Below are positions 34,939 through 43,737 of a stretch of 64,000 bases of DNA, piece by piece (positions within the stretch are counted from its first letter, which is position 1; every line of letters begins with the position of its first letter). A program made the translations under genes and the position numbers. Source of the stretch: Flavobacterium sp. NRK F7 (GTDB taxonomy: Bacteria; Bacteroidota; Bacteroidia; Flavobacteriales; Flavobacteriaceae); assembly GCF_024054195.1 (NCBI RefSeq), contig NZ_JAMXLB010000001.1, positions 1,791,624 to 1,855,623 of the forward strand, in the 5' to 3' direction. The notes beneath the pieces were generated by a model. The model ran no database searches. It was not told the origin of the DNA and saw only the letters and a list, made by a program, of their open reading frames with translations.

Positions 34939-36106
34939 TTTTTTCAATTTTTTGAGACACATCTGTTCCGCCCCATTCTACTAGGGTAAAACCTTTGCGT
35001 TTTGTTTTTGGTAATTTTTGTTCGGGTACCGATTTAAATTGGTTAACGCCAAAAAACTCCATATATACTCTTATACTAGTTTCAGGTTGCGGATGCACTG
35101 TATTTACAGCAACTTCATTGCAGGCATCATTTACTAAAAAGTGAATGAAATTGAATTGATTTTGTTCTAAAATGGGCAACCAAAACTGAATAAAATCATT
35201 TGTTTCCTGATGGTTTAAACCGATATGTTCCAATTTTTCAATTAAGAAAGTTGTCAAATTTTCTTTTGCAACTACAAATCCTTCGTTGTATTGATAATGC
35301 GATTTTGGAAGTTCTATTTCTCCATCCCAAAATAAAGAAGTGTACGTTCTTTTGGTTTTAGTATCATACAATTGTCCGTTTGGAGAAGCGATTACTTTCC
35401 AGTTTTCGTCATATTTAGGAAAGGTTGTTTTTAATGTACCATTAAAATGAAATTGTATCGTAACTTCCGTTTCTTGAGTAGGATAAAGATAAAGGATTGG
35501 TTTTTTTAATAAAATAACTTCATTATTTTGTTTTGCTTTCAATGAAACCGTTATGTCTTTTTGTTTTTCAACATGAATCTTTTGTGAAATGCAAGACTCA
35601 CTTTCAACTAATAAAACATCATTTTTGCGTACTTTTATTTTAAACGTTCCATCAGAATCAGAAAAAACTTTCTCTTGGGTATTTAAATTAGTAACAGTTG
35701 CCTTTGAAATTGCTAGTTTTTCACAATCTATGATAGTACCAGAGAGTACAAATTCTTTTCCAGTATTTTGTACATATTCAGCAGGATGTAATTTATAGAA
35801 TTTTTCCATTTTTTTATCTGAAATGTTTTTTGTGGTAATAAGAATAACTCCATTTTGTCCTTTAGTTCCATAAATAGAAGTTGCTTTTTCATCTTTTAAA
35901 ATGTCAATTTTTTCTATGTTTTCTGGCTCAATTTTTTGTAATAGTGTTGAATCAACTACATGTCCATTTATTATATATAAAGGAGCTGGGATCGAATTGA
36001 TTGTCTTTTGAGATCTAATTTTTACGACTGTTAGTTTAGCAATACTATCTTGTGCAAAAGATTTTCCCATTAGTAAAAATACTAGAATAGTTATAAAATG
36101 TTTCAT
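34928..36106 (-). CDS. secreted protein: SusC-plug-like, CarboxypepD-like and unknown C-terminal domain
   Basis: 392 aa from the ATG at 36106 (signal MKHFITILVFLLMGKSFAQ; the longer frame to 36187 lies inside the upstream gene). Residues 20-95 resemble a TonB-receptor plug: PLYIINGHVVD...IEKIDILKDEKATSIYGTKGQNGVILITT. Next a carboxypeptidase-regulatory-like beta domain (LSGTIIDCEKLAISKATVTN). The last 200 residues begin KKPILYLYPTQETEVTIQF, resembling an uncharacterised domain with a KPxIYLYP start. It has no beta-barrel, so it is not a receptor. Same operon as the sigma/anti-sigma pair. Confidence 0.72.
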   Translation of the reverse strand: MKHFITILVFLLMGKSFAQDSIAKLTVVKIRSQKTINSIPAPLYIINGHVVDSTLLQKIEPENIEKIDILKDEKATSIYGTKGQNGVILITTKNISDKKMEKFYKLHPAEYVQNTGKEFVLSGTIIDCEKLAISKATVTNLNTQEKVFSDSDGTFKIKVRKNDVLLVESESCISQKIHVEKQKDITVSLKAKQNNEVILLKKPILYLYPTQETEVTIQFHFNGTLKTTFPKYDENWKVIASPNGQLYDTKTKRTYTSLFWDGEIELPKSHYQYNEGFVVAKENLTTFLIEKLEHIGLNHQETNDFIQFWLPILEQNQFNFIHFLVNDACNEVAVNTVHPQPETSIRVYMEFFGVNQFKSVPEQKLPKTKRKGFTLVEWGGTDVSQKIEKNEL

Positions 36107-36107
36107 A

Positions 36108-37025
36108 TTATTTTTGATTAGGTTTACCATTTTTAGTTGTAATAATAACAACACCTTCTTTTCCTTTTTTTCCATATATTTTTTCACCTTCTTCTTTATA
36201 TAAAATTGTAGTTGAAATAATTTTTTGTTTATCCAATGGGTAATAAGGACTTGTAGGATTTTGTCCGAATAATGAGGCTTCTGAATATTCTACTCCATTA
36301 ATAATATACAAAGGATTAGTTAATATATAAATAGAATCAACATTTTCTGCATCTAATGTTTTCAAATGATGTAAGCTATCCACTTTTCCATCAATAATAA
36401 CTAAAGGATTTGTTTTTTTTATCGTTTGAATCGGATTTTCATTTGCAATACCATTAGCAGAAAAATTTGAATATTCCATTTTTCTGTTCCCAAGGGTTGC
36501 TGTATAGGAATTATATTGATGATTAGTTTGGGTGGAAAGAGAATCAGTTGCAGGAATAAAACCTAAAGCATTACTGTTAGTAATAAGCTGCACTTCTTCA
36601 GCTGGAAAAGAAATACTGTCTTTTTGCAAGCTTAAAAGAGGTAATGATTTTATAGACATATTCTTTTTTTGAAAAGCAACCGAAGTGTCTTCTTTACGTT
36701 TTTTTACAGTGTCGGAAAAGAATGCCATTACTTCTTCTTTTTGGATTACCTCTTCTTTTTTTAAGGTATCCGTTAGCGTAATAGTATTTTTATCAATTGT
36801 TTGTATAGGTTCTTTTTTATTAAGATTGAAAAGAACAGTAAAAACAATAATGACGGAAGCTGCAATACTTATTTTTTTCCAGTTGTTTTTTTCCTTTTTA
36901 AGGGTGTTATTTTGTAATTTTTCTTCTACACGAGTCCATACTTTTTCCATTCCAGGAAAAGTGTCTGAAGGAATATTTTCAGCGGCTTGTTGTATTTTTT
37001 TATATAATTTATCTTCTGTTCCCAT
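36108..37025 (-). CDS. anti-sigma-like membrane protein with SusC-plug-like end
   Basis: 305 aa. Cytoplasmic N-terminal 70 residues (MGTEDKLYKKIQQAAENI; PGMEKVWTRVEEKL), one membrane helix (ISIAASVIIVFTVLFNL, about 68-85), and a periplasmic tail that ends with PLYIINGVEYSEASLFGQ and GEKIYGKKGKEGVVIITTKNG, the plug-domain signature of SusC proteins. The position two bases after the sigma-factor stop and the cytoplasm-membrane-periplasm layout suggest an anti-sigma factor, inferred. The plug-like tail may mimic or contact a TonB receptor. Confidence 0.7.
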   Translation of the reverse strand: MGTEDKLYKKIQQAAENIPSDTFPGMEKVWTRVEEKLQNNTLKKEKNNWKKISIAASVIIVFTVLFNLNKKEPIQTIDKNTITLTDTLKKEEVIQKEEVMAFFSDTVKKRKEDTSVAFQKKNMSIKSLPLLSLQKDSISFPAEEVQLITNSNALGFIPATDSLSTQTNHQYNSYTATLGNRKMEYSNFSANGIANENPIQTIKKTNPLVIIDGKVDSLHHLKTLDAENVDSIYILTNPLYIINGVEYSEASLFGQNPTSPYYPLDKQKIISTTILYKEEGEKIYGKKGKEGVVIITTKNGKPNQK

Positions 37026-37027
37026 GA

Positions 37028-37564
37028 TTATTTTGCTTTGTGATAGTAAAAAGTGTTTACCAATTCTTTTAACTTCGTTTTCGAAGCATTCAGTTGTGAT
37101 TTTGAAGTACCTTCTGAAATACCTAATTGTGTTGCAATTTCCTTGTGTGAGAATCCTTCAATTACAAAAAGAGTAAAAATCGCTCTACAACCTTCTGGAA
37201 TGTAGTTTAATAGATTTAATAAATCGGCTTCTTCTAGTTGTGTAACTTCTTCTGCTAGAGGTTGGGATTTGTAATTCACATCTTCTAAATACAGATTGAA
37301 ATTAAGGTTCTTTTTGAGTTGTAATAAACATTGGTTCACCACAATTTTACGAGCCCAGGCTTCAAAAGCGTAATTTTCCTTTAGTTGGTCAATTTTAGTA
37401 AAAATGATATAAAATCCATCCGCTAAAACTTCTTCTATTTCTTCCTCTTTTTTAAGATAGCGCTTGCAAATGAAATAGAGCTTTGGAGCCATATATTCAT
37501 ACAGTTTTCGTTGCGCTTCACGATGTTGCTTTCTGCAGGCTTGTATTATTTTTTCATCCATCAC
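37028..37564 (-). CDS. ECF-type RNA polymerase sigma factor
   Basis: 178 aa. Region 2: YEYMAPKLYFICKRYLKKEEEIEEVLADGFYIIFTKI; region 4: LLNYIPEGCRAIFTLFVIEGFSHKEIATQLGISEGTSKSQLNASKTKLKEL, a standard ECF sigma-70 pattern. It heads the operon with the anti-sigma-like protein and two secreted proteins. It would direct transcription of an envelope-related regulon after release. Confidence 0.92.
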   Translation of the reverse strand: MMDEKIIQACRKQHREAQRKLYEYMAPKLYFICKRYLKKEEEIEEVLADGFYIIFTKIDQLKENYAFEAWARKIVVNQCLLQLKKNLNFNLYLEDVNYKSQPLAEEVTQLEEADLLNLLNYIPEGCRAIFTLFVIEGFSHKEIATQLGISEGTSKSQLNASKTKLKELVNTFYYHKAK

Positions 37565-37635
37565 AATGGGTTTGCTATACTATATAGAGTACAAAAGTTG
37601 GTAAAAGGTTGGGAACTTGAATAATTTTTTTAAAA

Positions 37636-37670
37636 ATAAAAAAAGGCATACGTTTTTAATTACATATGCC
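37636..37670 (-). terminator. terminator of LURP-one-like gene
   Basis: Arms GGCATACGT and ACATATGCC (one mismatch) with a long A-run on the plus strand, i.e. T-run on the minus strand. Confidence 0.55.
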
Positions 37671-37694
37671 CATTTATTTTTGAAGTTTTGTCCC

Positions 37695-38282
37695 TTATTC
37701 TTTAAAAACCATATCAATGCACATTACCGCTGATACAATTAAAGCTCTTAAATTATCTTCTGGAGCAACTGTTTCATTAATATTTAGAACATAATTATCT
37801 GCACTAGTGAAAAGCTCTTTTCCTATTCCTGCCCATTTTTTAGAAACCGTAGCAATTTCTTTTCCATGTTGTAAAAATTTAAAATCCCAACCAGTCCATT
37901 TACCTTGTAAAGTGCATAAATGCTTATCTTGATTATCATGAATTTCAAATTTTCCTCCAAAAGAGAAAAATTTTTGTTTGAAAACGCCAATTCTTTTTTC
38001 ATTTGCATCAAAAACTTCCACGTCAGATCTAAAGATAGTTACGCCTCTTTTAATACTGAGTATCTTTTTACCTTGTGCATCAGTGATTACAATATGGAAA
38101 GGAGTCATTCTTTTGTACTTTGTAAAACGGAAAATTTTTGTAAAAGCACCTAAATGAGGTTCTCTACATGTCATCATTAAGCTGCCAGTTTCGGGATTGA
38201 AAATATCAAAATTGTTGGATGCTTTGAACATGCCTACATGTTCTTTAACAAGAAATACATTCTTGGATAAAATTGGATTCAT
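37695..38282 (-). CDS. LURP-one/phospholipid-scramblase-like protein
   Basis: 195 aa. Beta-rich from the start (KNVFLVKEHVGMFKASNNFDIFNPETGSLMMTCREP) with the basic, aromatic repeat pattern and a C-terminal hydrophobic helix (ALIVSAVMCIDMVF). This is the tubby-like/LURP-one-related (YxjI/scramblase-like) barrel; family members may bind phosphoinositide-like or membrane lipids. Bacterial function unknown. Single gene, opposite to ppk2. Confidence 0.72.
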   Translation of the reverse strand: MNPILSKNVFLVKEHVGMFKASNNFDIFNPETGSLMMTCREPHLGAFTKIFRFTKYKRMTPFHIVITDAQGKKILSIKRGVTIFRSDVEVFDANEKRIGVFKQKFFSFGGKFEIHDNQDKHLCTLQGKWTGWDFKFLQHGKEIATVSKKWAGIGKELFTSADNYVLNINETVAPEDNLRALIVSAVMCIDMVFKE

Positions 38283-38364
38283 ATATTTAATTAATTGCTT
38301 TAATTGGGTTTCAAATTTTTGCGATTGCGAAAATACAATTATCTTTATAAATAAAATTTATAAA

Positions 38365-39246
38365 ATGAAACATATTGATATTTCGTCTTTAAAAGTAACA
38401 CAACCGATACAATTACATAAAATACCCACATTTATTGATGTAGCCACTTCTGAAAAAAAGAAAGAAAAAGAACTTCAAAAAGTGAGGGAAAAACTGAGTA
38501 AACTGCAAGATAAAATGTATGCACACAATAAGTATGGTGTGTTGATTTGTTTGCAAGGTATGGATACAGCAGGAAAAGATAGTTTAATAAGAGAGGTTTT
38601 TAAAGAGTTCAATGCACGTGGAGTAGTGGTGCATAGTTTTAAAACACCTACTAGTATCGAATTAGAACATGATTATTTGTGGAGGCATTATTTGGCTTTG
38701 CCAGAAAAAGGGAAATTTTCAGTTTTTAACCGAACGCATTATGAAAATGTATTGGTCACTCGAGTGCATCCTAATTATATTTTAAATGAAAATATTCCTG
38801 GAATTGAAACGGTTGAAGATATAACTCCTGCATTCTGGGATAACCGTTTTGAAAGTATCAATGCGTTTGAAAAACATATTGCTTCTAATGGCGTCATCGT
38901 TTTAAAATTCTATTTGCATTTGAGCAAAGAAGAGCAAAGACAGCGTTTGTTACGAAGATTAGAGACTGAAAAGCACAATTGGAAGTTTTCACCAGGAGAT
39001 TTAAAAGAACGCGAACTTTGGGATGCGTATCAAAAGTGTTATGAAGATGCCATCAATAGAACATCTAAAGCACATGCTCCGTGGTATGTTGTTCCAGCAG
39101 ATAATAAAGAAACGTGTAGGTATATTGTGGCCAAAACTATTTTGGAAACACTACAACAATACACCGATATTAAAGAGCCAGAATTAGAAGATGAGGTAAA
39201 AGAAAATATTAAAATGTATCATGATAAATTAGCTTCTGAAAAGTAA
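38365..39246 (+). CDS. ppk2: polyphosphate kinase 2-family protein
   Basis: 293 aa from the ATG at 38365 (upstream codons from 38197 overlap the opposite gene). Walker A GMDTAGKDS (65-73), then FKTPTSIELEHDYLWRHYLALPEKGKFSVFNRTHYENVLVTRVHP and a GDLKERELWDAYQKCYEDAINRTSKAHAPWYVVPADNK tail, the standard single-domain PPK2 pattern. It transfers phosphate between polyphosphate and nucleotides. Class (AMP, ADP or NDP preference) is not resolved. Confidence 0.93.
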   Translation: MKHIDISSLKVTQPIQLHKIPTFIDVATSEKKKEKELQKVREKLSKLQDKMYAHNKYGVLICLQGMDTAGKDSLIREVFKEFNARGVVVHSFKTPTSIELEHDYLWRHYLALPEKGKFSVFNRTHYENVLVTRVHPNYILNENIPGIETVEDITPAFWDNRFESINAFEKHIASNGVIVLKFYLHLSKEEQRQRLLRRLETEKHNWKFSPGDLKERELWDAYQKCYEDAINRTSKAHAPWYVVPADNKETCRYIVAKTILETLQQYTDIKEPELEDEVKENIKMYHDKLASEK

Positions 39247-39271
39247 AAAGCCCAAAAATGGGCTTTTTTTA
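39245..39271 (+). terminator. ppk2 terminator
   Basis: GCCC with GGGC around AAAAAT, with flanking A-run and seven T residues, starting at the ppk2 stop codon. Confidence 0.65.
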
Positions 39272-39276
39272 TGCAT

Positions 39277-39885
39277 TTAAATAGTATTTAAGTTTCGAAT
39301 AATTTCTGTTAGTGTTTTTTGTTCTTTTACGAATGCTTTTCTTTTAATGATAAAGGTATGGATAAAAGCCCAAATTAAATAAAGTACCCAAACCAGTTTC
39401 GCAAGAAAAGGAAAACTATTCTCAGGACTGCTATTGGCTTCAATAATAGGTTGCATGTATAAATAGACACCAATACTAAGTACAATAGCATATATAAATT
39501 CTAGATAAATACTAAAAAGTGTAGCTAGTTTGCTATACTGTAAAACGAATTGGGTATTTTCTTTTACTGATTGTATAGGTTTAATTTTGCTTAGTTTTAC
39601 ATTTAAATATACTTTCGATAAAGCATAATATAGAGAACAACCTAATAAAATAGCAAATCCAAGTTTTGAAGTAACAATTGTTTTCGAGCTCACGCTATGA
39701 ATAAATGTAATTGCAACTGCTGTGGCTATGAATAGAAAATACTGTTTAAAATTTTTCTTTTTTAAAGCTTCAATTTCATCGGTTGCTTTTTGTTTTATTG
39801 CTGTTGAGGAGATAGCATTTTTAGTATCACTTTTTTGTTGGAAAAGGGATTTTAATTCATTTAAATTATCTAATTCTTGTGTCAT
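39277..39885 (-). CDS. membrane protein following sigma factor (possible anti-sigma)
   Basis: 202 aa. N-terminal 45 residues cytoplasmic (DNLNELKSLFQQKSDTKNAISSTAIKQKATDEIEAL), then about four membrane helices (YFLFIATAVAITFIHSV, LGFAILLGCSLYYALS, FSIYLEFIYAIVLSIGVYLY, KLVWVLYLIWAFIHTFII) with cytoplasmic tail. Start overlaps the sigma stop by 4 bases (ATGA). Position suggests a regulator of the sigma factor, inferred only. Confidence 0.6.
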   Translation of the reverse strand: MTQELDNLNELKSLFQQKSDTKNAISSTAIKQKATDEIEALKKKNFKQYFLFIATAVAITFIHSVSSKTIVTSKLGFAILLGCSLYYALSKVYLNVKLSKIKPIQSVKENTQFVLQYSKLATLFSIYLEFIYAIVLSIGVYLYMQPIIEANSSPENSFPFLAKLVWVLYLIWAFIHTFIIKRKAFVKEQKTLTEIIRNLNTI

Positions 39886-40376
39886 GATGGGTTCATTTTA
39901 GTTAAAATATCTTTTAATTGTTTTTTTATGCGATGTATTTTAACACCTACATTGTTTTCTGAAATACCTAATATTAAGCCAATTTCTTTATACGAAATAT
40001 CATCCAGTACCATTGAAATTAATAGTCGGTCTACCTCTTCTAATTTTTGTATAGCTAAATAAAGATTATTAATTTGGGTTTCCGTATCAATTTCTTCTTC
40101 TTTTCTATCTGGAACTGCATCTCTAAATTCAACGCGTTTGTTTTTGGTGCTTCTTAAATAGTTCAAGCATGTATTTACAGCGATCCTATAAATCCAGGTA
40201 CTATATTCCGATCTGTTTTGAAAACTATCTAAATGGGACCAAACTTTAGAAAAACTTTCTTGAAGTAAATCTTTGGCGGTAGCGTCATCATTAGAATAGG
40301 AATAGCATAAGCGATAAATTTTTTCTTTGTAGTCTGAAAATAAACTTTCAAACAATTTGTTTTTATCTACTGTCAC
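39882..40376 (-). CDS. ECF-type RNA polymerase sigma factor (second)
   Basis: 164 aa. Region 2: SDYKEKIYRLCYSYSNDDATAKDLLQESFSKVWSHLDSF then the STWIYRIAVNTCLNYLR core; region 4: IQKLEEVDRLLISMVLDDISYKEIGLILGISENNVGVKIHRIKKQLKDIL. Usual ECF sigma-70. It lies 5 bases after the hydrolase and overlaps the membrane gene, so the three probably form an operon. Confidence 0.92.
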   Translation of the reverse strand: MTVDKNKLFESLFSDYKEKIYRLCYSYSNDDATAKDLLQESFSKVWSHLDSFQNRSEYSTWIYRIAVNTCLNYLRSTKNKRVEFRDAVPDRKEEEIDTETQINNLYLAIQKLEEVDRLLISMVLDDISYKEIGLILGISENNVGVKIHRIKKQLKDILTKMNPS

Positions 40377-40381
40377 GTTTA

Positions 40382-41248
40382 TTATTTGTCTTTTAAAAAT
40401 TGATTAACCTCTGTTACAAACCATTCTGGTTGATCGTTTGCAATAAAATCTTTGGCTTCTTCTGTTACTTTATGCGTTACATTTTGCGCATTGGGAAACA
40501 TCGATTGCATCATAGGCTCTGCTTCACTAAGTTCCATTTTTTTATAGTTTTTTGCAAAATACCAAGTATTAAAAACTAAGGTTGGTATTTCATTTTTTTC
40601 AAACATTGGAATTAAGTCTCCTTTTAATTGTTCTACTAAAGTTTCAGCTAAGGTATTTCGATCTGATTTTTTTTGCCAAGCTACAAATTTATTTACATAG
40701 GTAGTATCTATAAAATTCATAGAAAGTGCTATTTGTTTTTGATTATTCGTAAAAGTTGTTTCGTCTGTTTTCACGGTCATGTCTCTTAAAGAAGTAATAA
40801 ATTGATTTAATTTTTCCTGATCAGGATTACCTAGAATCATACTTAACTTTGGGTAAAAATCAGAACCAATAAATGCTTTTGTCTTTTTTGGGATGGAATT
40901 CGCAACCTGATACGCTAAAAAAGCACCATAATTTTGTCCAATAAATGTGATGCGTTTTAATTTGTTTTTGTTTATATAATTTACCACTTCGGTAAGATAA
41001 GTAGCCGTAAAGTTATCTTGAATAGGTTCACTTCCATTAAATCCAGCTAAATCTACTAAATAAATACTGTTCTTGGAGGCTAGATTTTCCGCTACTTCCT
41101 TCCACATTTCTGAAGAACAACCAATATGCGGAAAAAAGAATATAGGATCTCCTTTCGAACTTATTTTTTTTATTGTTACTGCATTTTGAGAAAAAGTGAT
41201 TGTAAAACTAAATAAAGTTAATGCTAAGAATAAGACTGATTTTTTCAT
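40382..41248 (-). CDS. secreted alpha/beta hydrolase with Asn at the nucleophile
   Basis: 288 aa. Signal peptide (KKSVLFLALTLFSFTITFSQ), then oxyanion region FFFPHIGCSSEMW, LVDLAGFNGSEP, and the nucleophile-elbow strand ITFIGQNYGAFLAYQVA where the usual GxSxG is Gly104-Gln-Asn106-Tyr-Gly108. Asn replaces the catalytic Ser/Cys/Asp; a late His-like residue (TWYFAK, NVTHKV) is present. It may be a non-catalytic binding protein of the periplasm. First gene of the operon with an ECF sigma factor. Confidence 0.8.
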   Translation of the reverse strand: MKKSVLFLALTLFSFTITFSQNAVTIKKISSKGDPIFFFPHIGCSSEMWKEVAENLASKNSIYLVDLAGFNGSEPIQDNFTATYLTEVVNYINKNKLKRITFIGQNYGAFLAYQVANSIPKKTKAFIGSDFYPKLSMILGNPDQEKLNQFITSLRDMTVKTDETTFTNNQKQIALSMNFIDTTYVNKFVAWQKKSDRNTLAETLVEQLKGDLIPMFEKNEIPTLVFNTWYFAKNYKKMELSEAEPMMQSMFPNAQNVTHKVTEEAKDFIANDQPEWFVTEVNQFLKDK

Positions 41249-41420
41249 TTAATGTTATTTTAATTTGTTATTGTTTTTTATTCTTTAGAAACATAACTTC
41301 CTAAAATCTTACATAAAAAAATAAAAAAAAGCATATTTATTTTTTTAAGTGTCTGATTTTTAATAGTTAAAATGATAAAATATTTTACAGGATAGCTCAA
41401 AACCTTTGTAGAAGAATGCG

Positions 41421-41428
41421 TAATTTTG
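41421..41428 (+). promoter_or_regulatory. -7 box of MATE gene
   Basis: TAATTTTG, 19 bases before the ATG at 41447. Confidence 0.45.
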
Positions 41429-41446
41429 CAGACTTAACTAAATACA

Positions 41447-42832
41447 ATGCAATTAAAAACCTATTTTCAAGAGTTTTCCTATAACTTGAAATTGGCTTAT
41501 CCAATTATTTTAGGAATGTTAGGACATACCGTTGTGGGTATTGTTGATAATATTATGGTTGGGAAATTAGGAGCAACCGAATTAGCAGCCGTTTCTTTAG
41601 GAAATAGTTTTGTATTTATTGCCATGTCTTTAGGAATTGGTTTTTCTACAGCGATAACTCCTTTAGTAGCTGAAGCGGATGGAAAAGGAGATATTGAAAA
41701 AGGAAGAAGTGCGTTTCATCACGGATTGTATTTGTGTACCATTTTAGGAGTGGTACTTTTCACGATTATCTTTTTTTCAAAACCATTGATTGCTTTTATG
41801 GGTCAACCGAAGCATGTAGTTGAATTAGCAAAGCCTTATTTAGATATTGTTGCTTTTTCCTTAATTCCATTGATTATGTTTCAAGCCTATAAACAATTTG
41901 CTGATGGGATGAGTGAAACCAAATATTCCATGTGGGCTACCATTTTGGCGAATATAACCAATGTAGGCTTGAATTATTTATTGATTTATGGAGTTTGGAT
42001 TTTCCCAAAATTAGGAATTGTAGGTGCTGCGATTGGAACCATTGCTTCTCGATTTGTCATGTTAGGATATATGCATTACATGATGAATTTAAGAAAGAAG
42101 TTTCATCCTTTTTTTAAAGGTTTTAGCTTAAAAGAAATTAAAAGAGAGGTTAATTTAAAAATTATTCGATTAGGAACTCCTTCCGCAATGCAAATGTTTT
42201 TTGAAGTAGCCTTGTTTACAGGAGCCATTTGGTTATCAGGAAGTTTGGGTACCACAAGTCAGGCTGCAAATCAGGTAGCTTTAAGTTTGGCTTCGTTTAC
42301 TTTTATGTTTGCCATGGGATTGAGTGTTGCAGCCATGATTCGTGTGGGGAATCAAAAAGGATTAGAAGATTACCACAAGTTGCGTTTAGTGGCTTTTTCA
42401 ATTTTTCTATTAACCACTTTGCTTGAAATTGTTTTTGCGTTAATTTTTGTAATCTTTCATGATTATTTTCCGTTGTTGTTTTTAAAACAAGTAGATGATT
42501 TTGGAAACCCAATATTAGAAAATATTGAGTCGGCAGCAATTGCTGCTCAACTATTATTGGTTGCTGCAATTTTTCAAATTTCAGACGGATTACAAGTAGT
42601 GGTTTTAGGAGCCTTAAGAGGTTTGCAAGATGTTAAAATTCCTATGTATATTACCTTTGTAGCGTATTGGATTATTGGTTTTCCAACTTCAATTTATTTA
42701 GGTAAGTTTACTAGTTTAGGAGCAGCTGGTATTTGGATAGGATTATTAGCGGGTTTAACTGCTGCCGCTTTATTTTTATTTGTACGTTTTAATGCGGAAA
42801 CTAAAAAATTAATTCATTCTAATCATAAATAG
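41447..42832 (+). CDS. MATE-family efflux transporter
   Basis: 461 aa with 12 membrane helices. DNIMVGKLGATELAAVSLGNSF, the MATE start pattern, and two half-repeats visible (second from about 240: LGTPSAMQMFFEVALFTGAIWLSGSLGTTSQAANQVALS). It exports drugs or metabolites using sodium or proton gradients; substrate unknown. A small acidic protein gene follows 37 bases later. Confidence 0.94.
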   Translation: MQLKTYFQEFSYNLKLAYPIILGMLGHTVVGIVDNIMVGKLGATELAAVSLGNSFVFIAMSLGIGFSTAITPLVAEADGKGDIEKGRSAFHHGLYLCTILGVVLFTIIFFSKPLIAFMGQPKHVVELAKPYLDIVAFSLIPLIMFQAYKQFADGMSETKYSMWATILANITNVGLNYLLIYGVWIFPKLGIVGAAIGTIASRFVMLGYMHYMMNLRKKFHPFFKGFSLKEIKREVNLKIIRLGTPSAMQMFFEVALFTGAIWLSGSLGTTSQAANQVALSLASFTFMFAMGLSVAAMIRVGNQKGLEDYHKLRLVAFSIFLLTTLLEIVFALIFVIFHDYFPLLFLKQVDDFGNPILENIESAAIAAQLLLVAAIFQISDGLQVVVLGALRGLQDVKIPMYITFVAYWIIGFPTSIYLGKFTSLGAAGIWIGLLAGLTAAALFLFVRFNAETKKLIHSNHK

Positions 42833-42843
42833 GGCAGAATTAA

Positions 42844-42851
42844 TACTTTTG
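42844..42851 (+). promoter_or_regulatory. -7 box of the small acidic protein gene
   Basis: TACTTTTG, 18 bases before the ATG at 42870. Confidence 0.45.
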
Positions 42852-42869
42852 TAAACTAAATTATACATC

Positions 42870-43097
42870 ATGAATTTACCAAAATTTGTCCTAGCTGACA
42901 ATTCCGATTTTCCAGATGATATTTTCATCATTCATTTAGATTTTCCTCAGTTTATTATTAATTTAAAAGATGATGAGGTAGAGTTTTTAGAAGATATTGA
43001 AGATGAAGACGAAAAAGAATTAGAGTCTGAAATGGAGCACCTAATTACTTTAGCTGGAGAATTTTACGATAGAGAAATGGAACGATATGAAGAGTAA
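42870..43097 (+). CDS. small acidic conserved protein
   Basis: 75 aa, very acidic in its middle (VEFLEDIEDEDEKELESEMEH). No signal or membrane segment. No family I can name; short conserved proteins of this type follow MATE genes in flavobacteria as I recall. It ends one base before the convergent response-regulator gene. Confidence 0.6.
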   Translation: MNLPKFVLADNSDFPDDIFIIHLDFPQFIINLKDDEVEFLEDIEDEDEKELESEMEHLITLAGEFYDREMERYEE

Positions 43098-43098
43098 T

Positions 43099-43737
43099 TT
43101 ACTCTTCATATCCGTTTTTAAGAGCATATACTGCTAGCCCAACTCTAGTCTTTAATTCTAGTTTTTCAAAAAGACTATCCCTGTAATTTTCAACAGTTCG
43201 AGGACTACAAAACATCTTTTCAGCAATTTCTTTATAGGTCATCTCGGTAATCGTATATTTTAAAAATTCTTTTTCGCGATCTGTAATTGTAATTTCTTCT
43301 GAAGATTTACCGTTTCCATACAAAGTAGACAACACTTTACTGGTTGCCCATTCTTGAAAGTATTGTCCGTTTTTTACTATTTTATGTAAAGCTTCTTCTA
43401 ATTCTTTTGGATGTGCATTTTTTAATAAATAGCCTTTGGCCCCATTTTTAATCATTTTTATCAAACTGTATTCATCATCTTGCATACTCAAAGCCATGAT
43501 TAAAACTTTGGCATGTTCCATTTTTAACCATTTTGCTGTTTCAAAACCATCCATGATTGGCATACTTATATCTAAAAGAACAATATCAGGTAAAGGTTCA
43601 GAGTGCATTTTTTTCTGTAATTCTACACCATTTTCACAAACAAATAGCACTTCAAAATCTTCAAAATTAGTGATGATACTTGCTAAAGCATTGGCAATTA
43701 AAATATGATCATCAACAATAGCAATCTTTTTTTTCAT
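43099..43737 (-). CDS. NarL/LuxR-family response regulator
   Basis: 212 aa. Receiver with Asp9/Asp10 and phospho-Asp56 (VLLDISMPIMDG), Lys in YLLKNAHP; LuxR helix-turn-helix at about 150-205 (ITDREKEFLKYTITEMTYKEIAEKMFCSPRTVENYRDSLFEKLEL). Overlaps the kinase by 4 bases (ATGA). It is the DNA-binding output of the two-component pair. Confidence 0.94.
   Translation of the reverse strand: MKKKIAIVDDHILIANALASIITNFEDFEVLFVCENGVELQKKMHSEPLPDIVLLDISMPIMDGFETAKWLKMEHAKVLIMALSMQDDEYSLIKMIKNGAKGYLLKNAHPKELEEALHKIVKNGQYFQEWATSKVLSTLYGNGKSSEEITITDREKEFLKYTITEMTYKEIAEKMFCSPRTVENYRDSLFEKLELKTRVGLAVYALKNGYEE

Noticed and set aside
34928..36106. A full TonB-dependent receptor
   Set aside because: Only the plug-like and CarboxypepD-like parts are present; there is no beta-barrel of some 500 residues.
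38197..38364. Longer ppk2 start at 38197
   Set aside because: The extra 56 codons overlap the 5' end of the opposite gene and look unlike PPK2; the ATG at 38365 is preferred.
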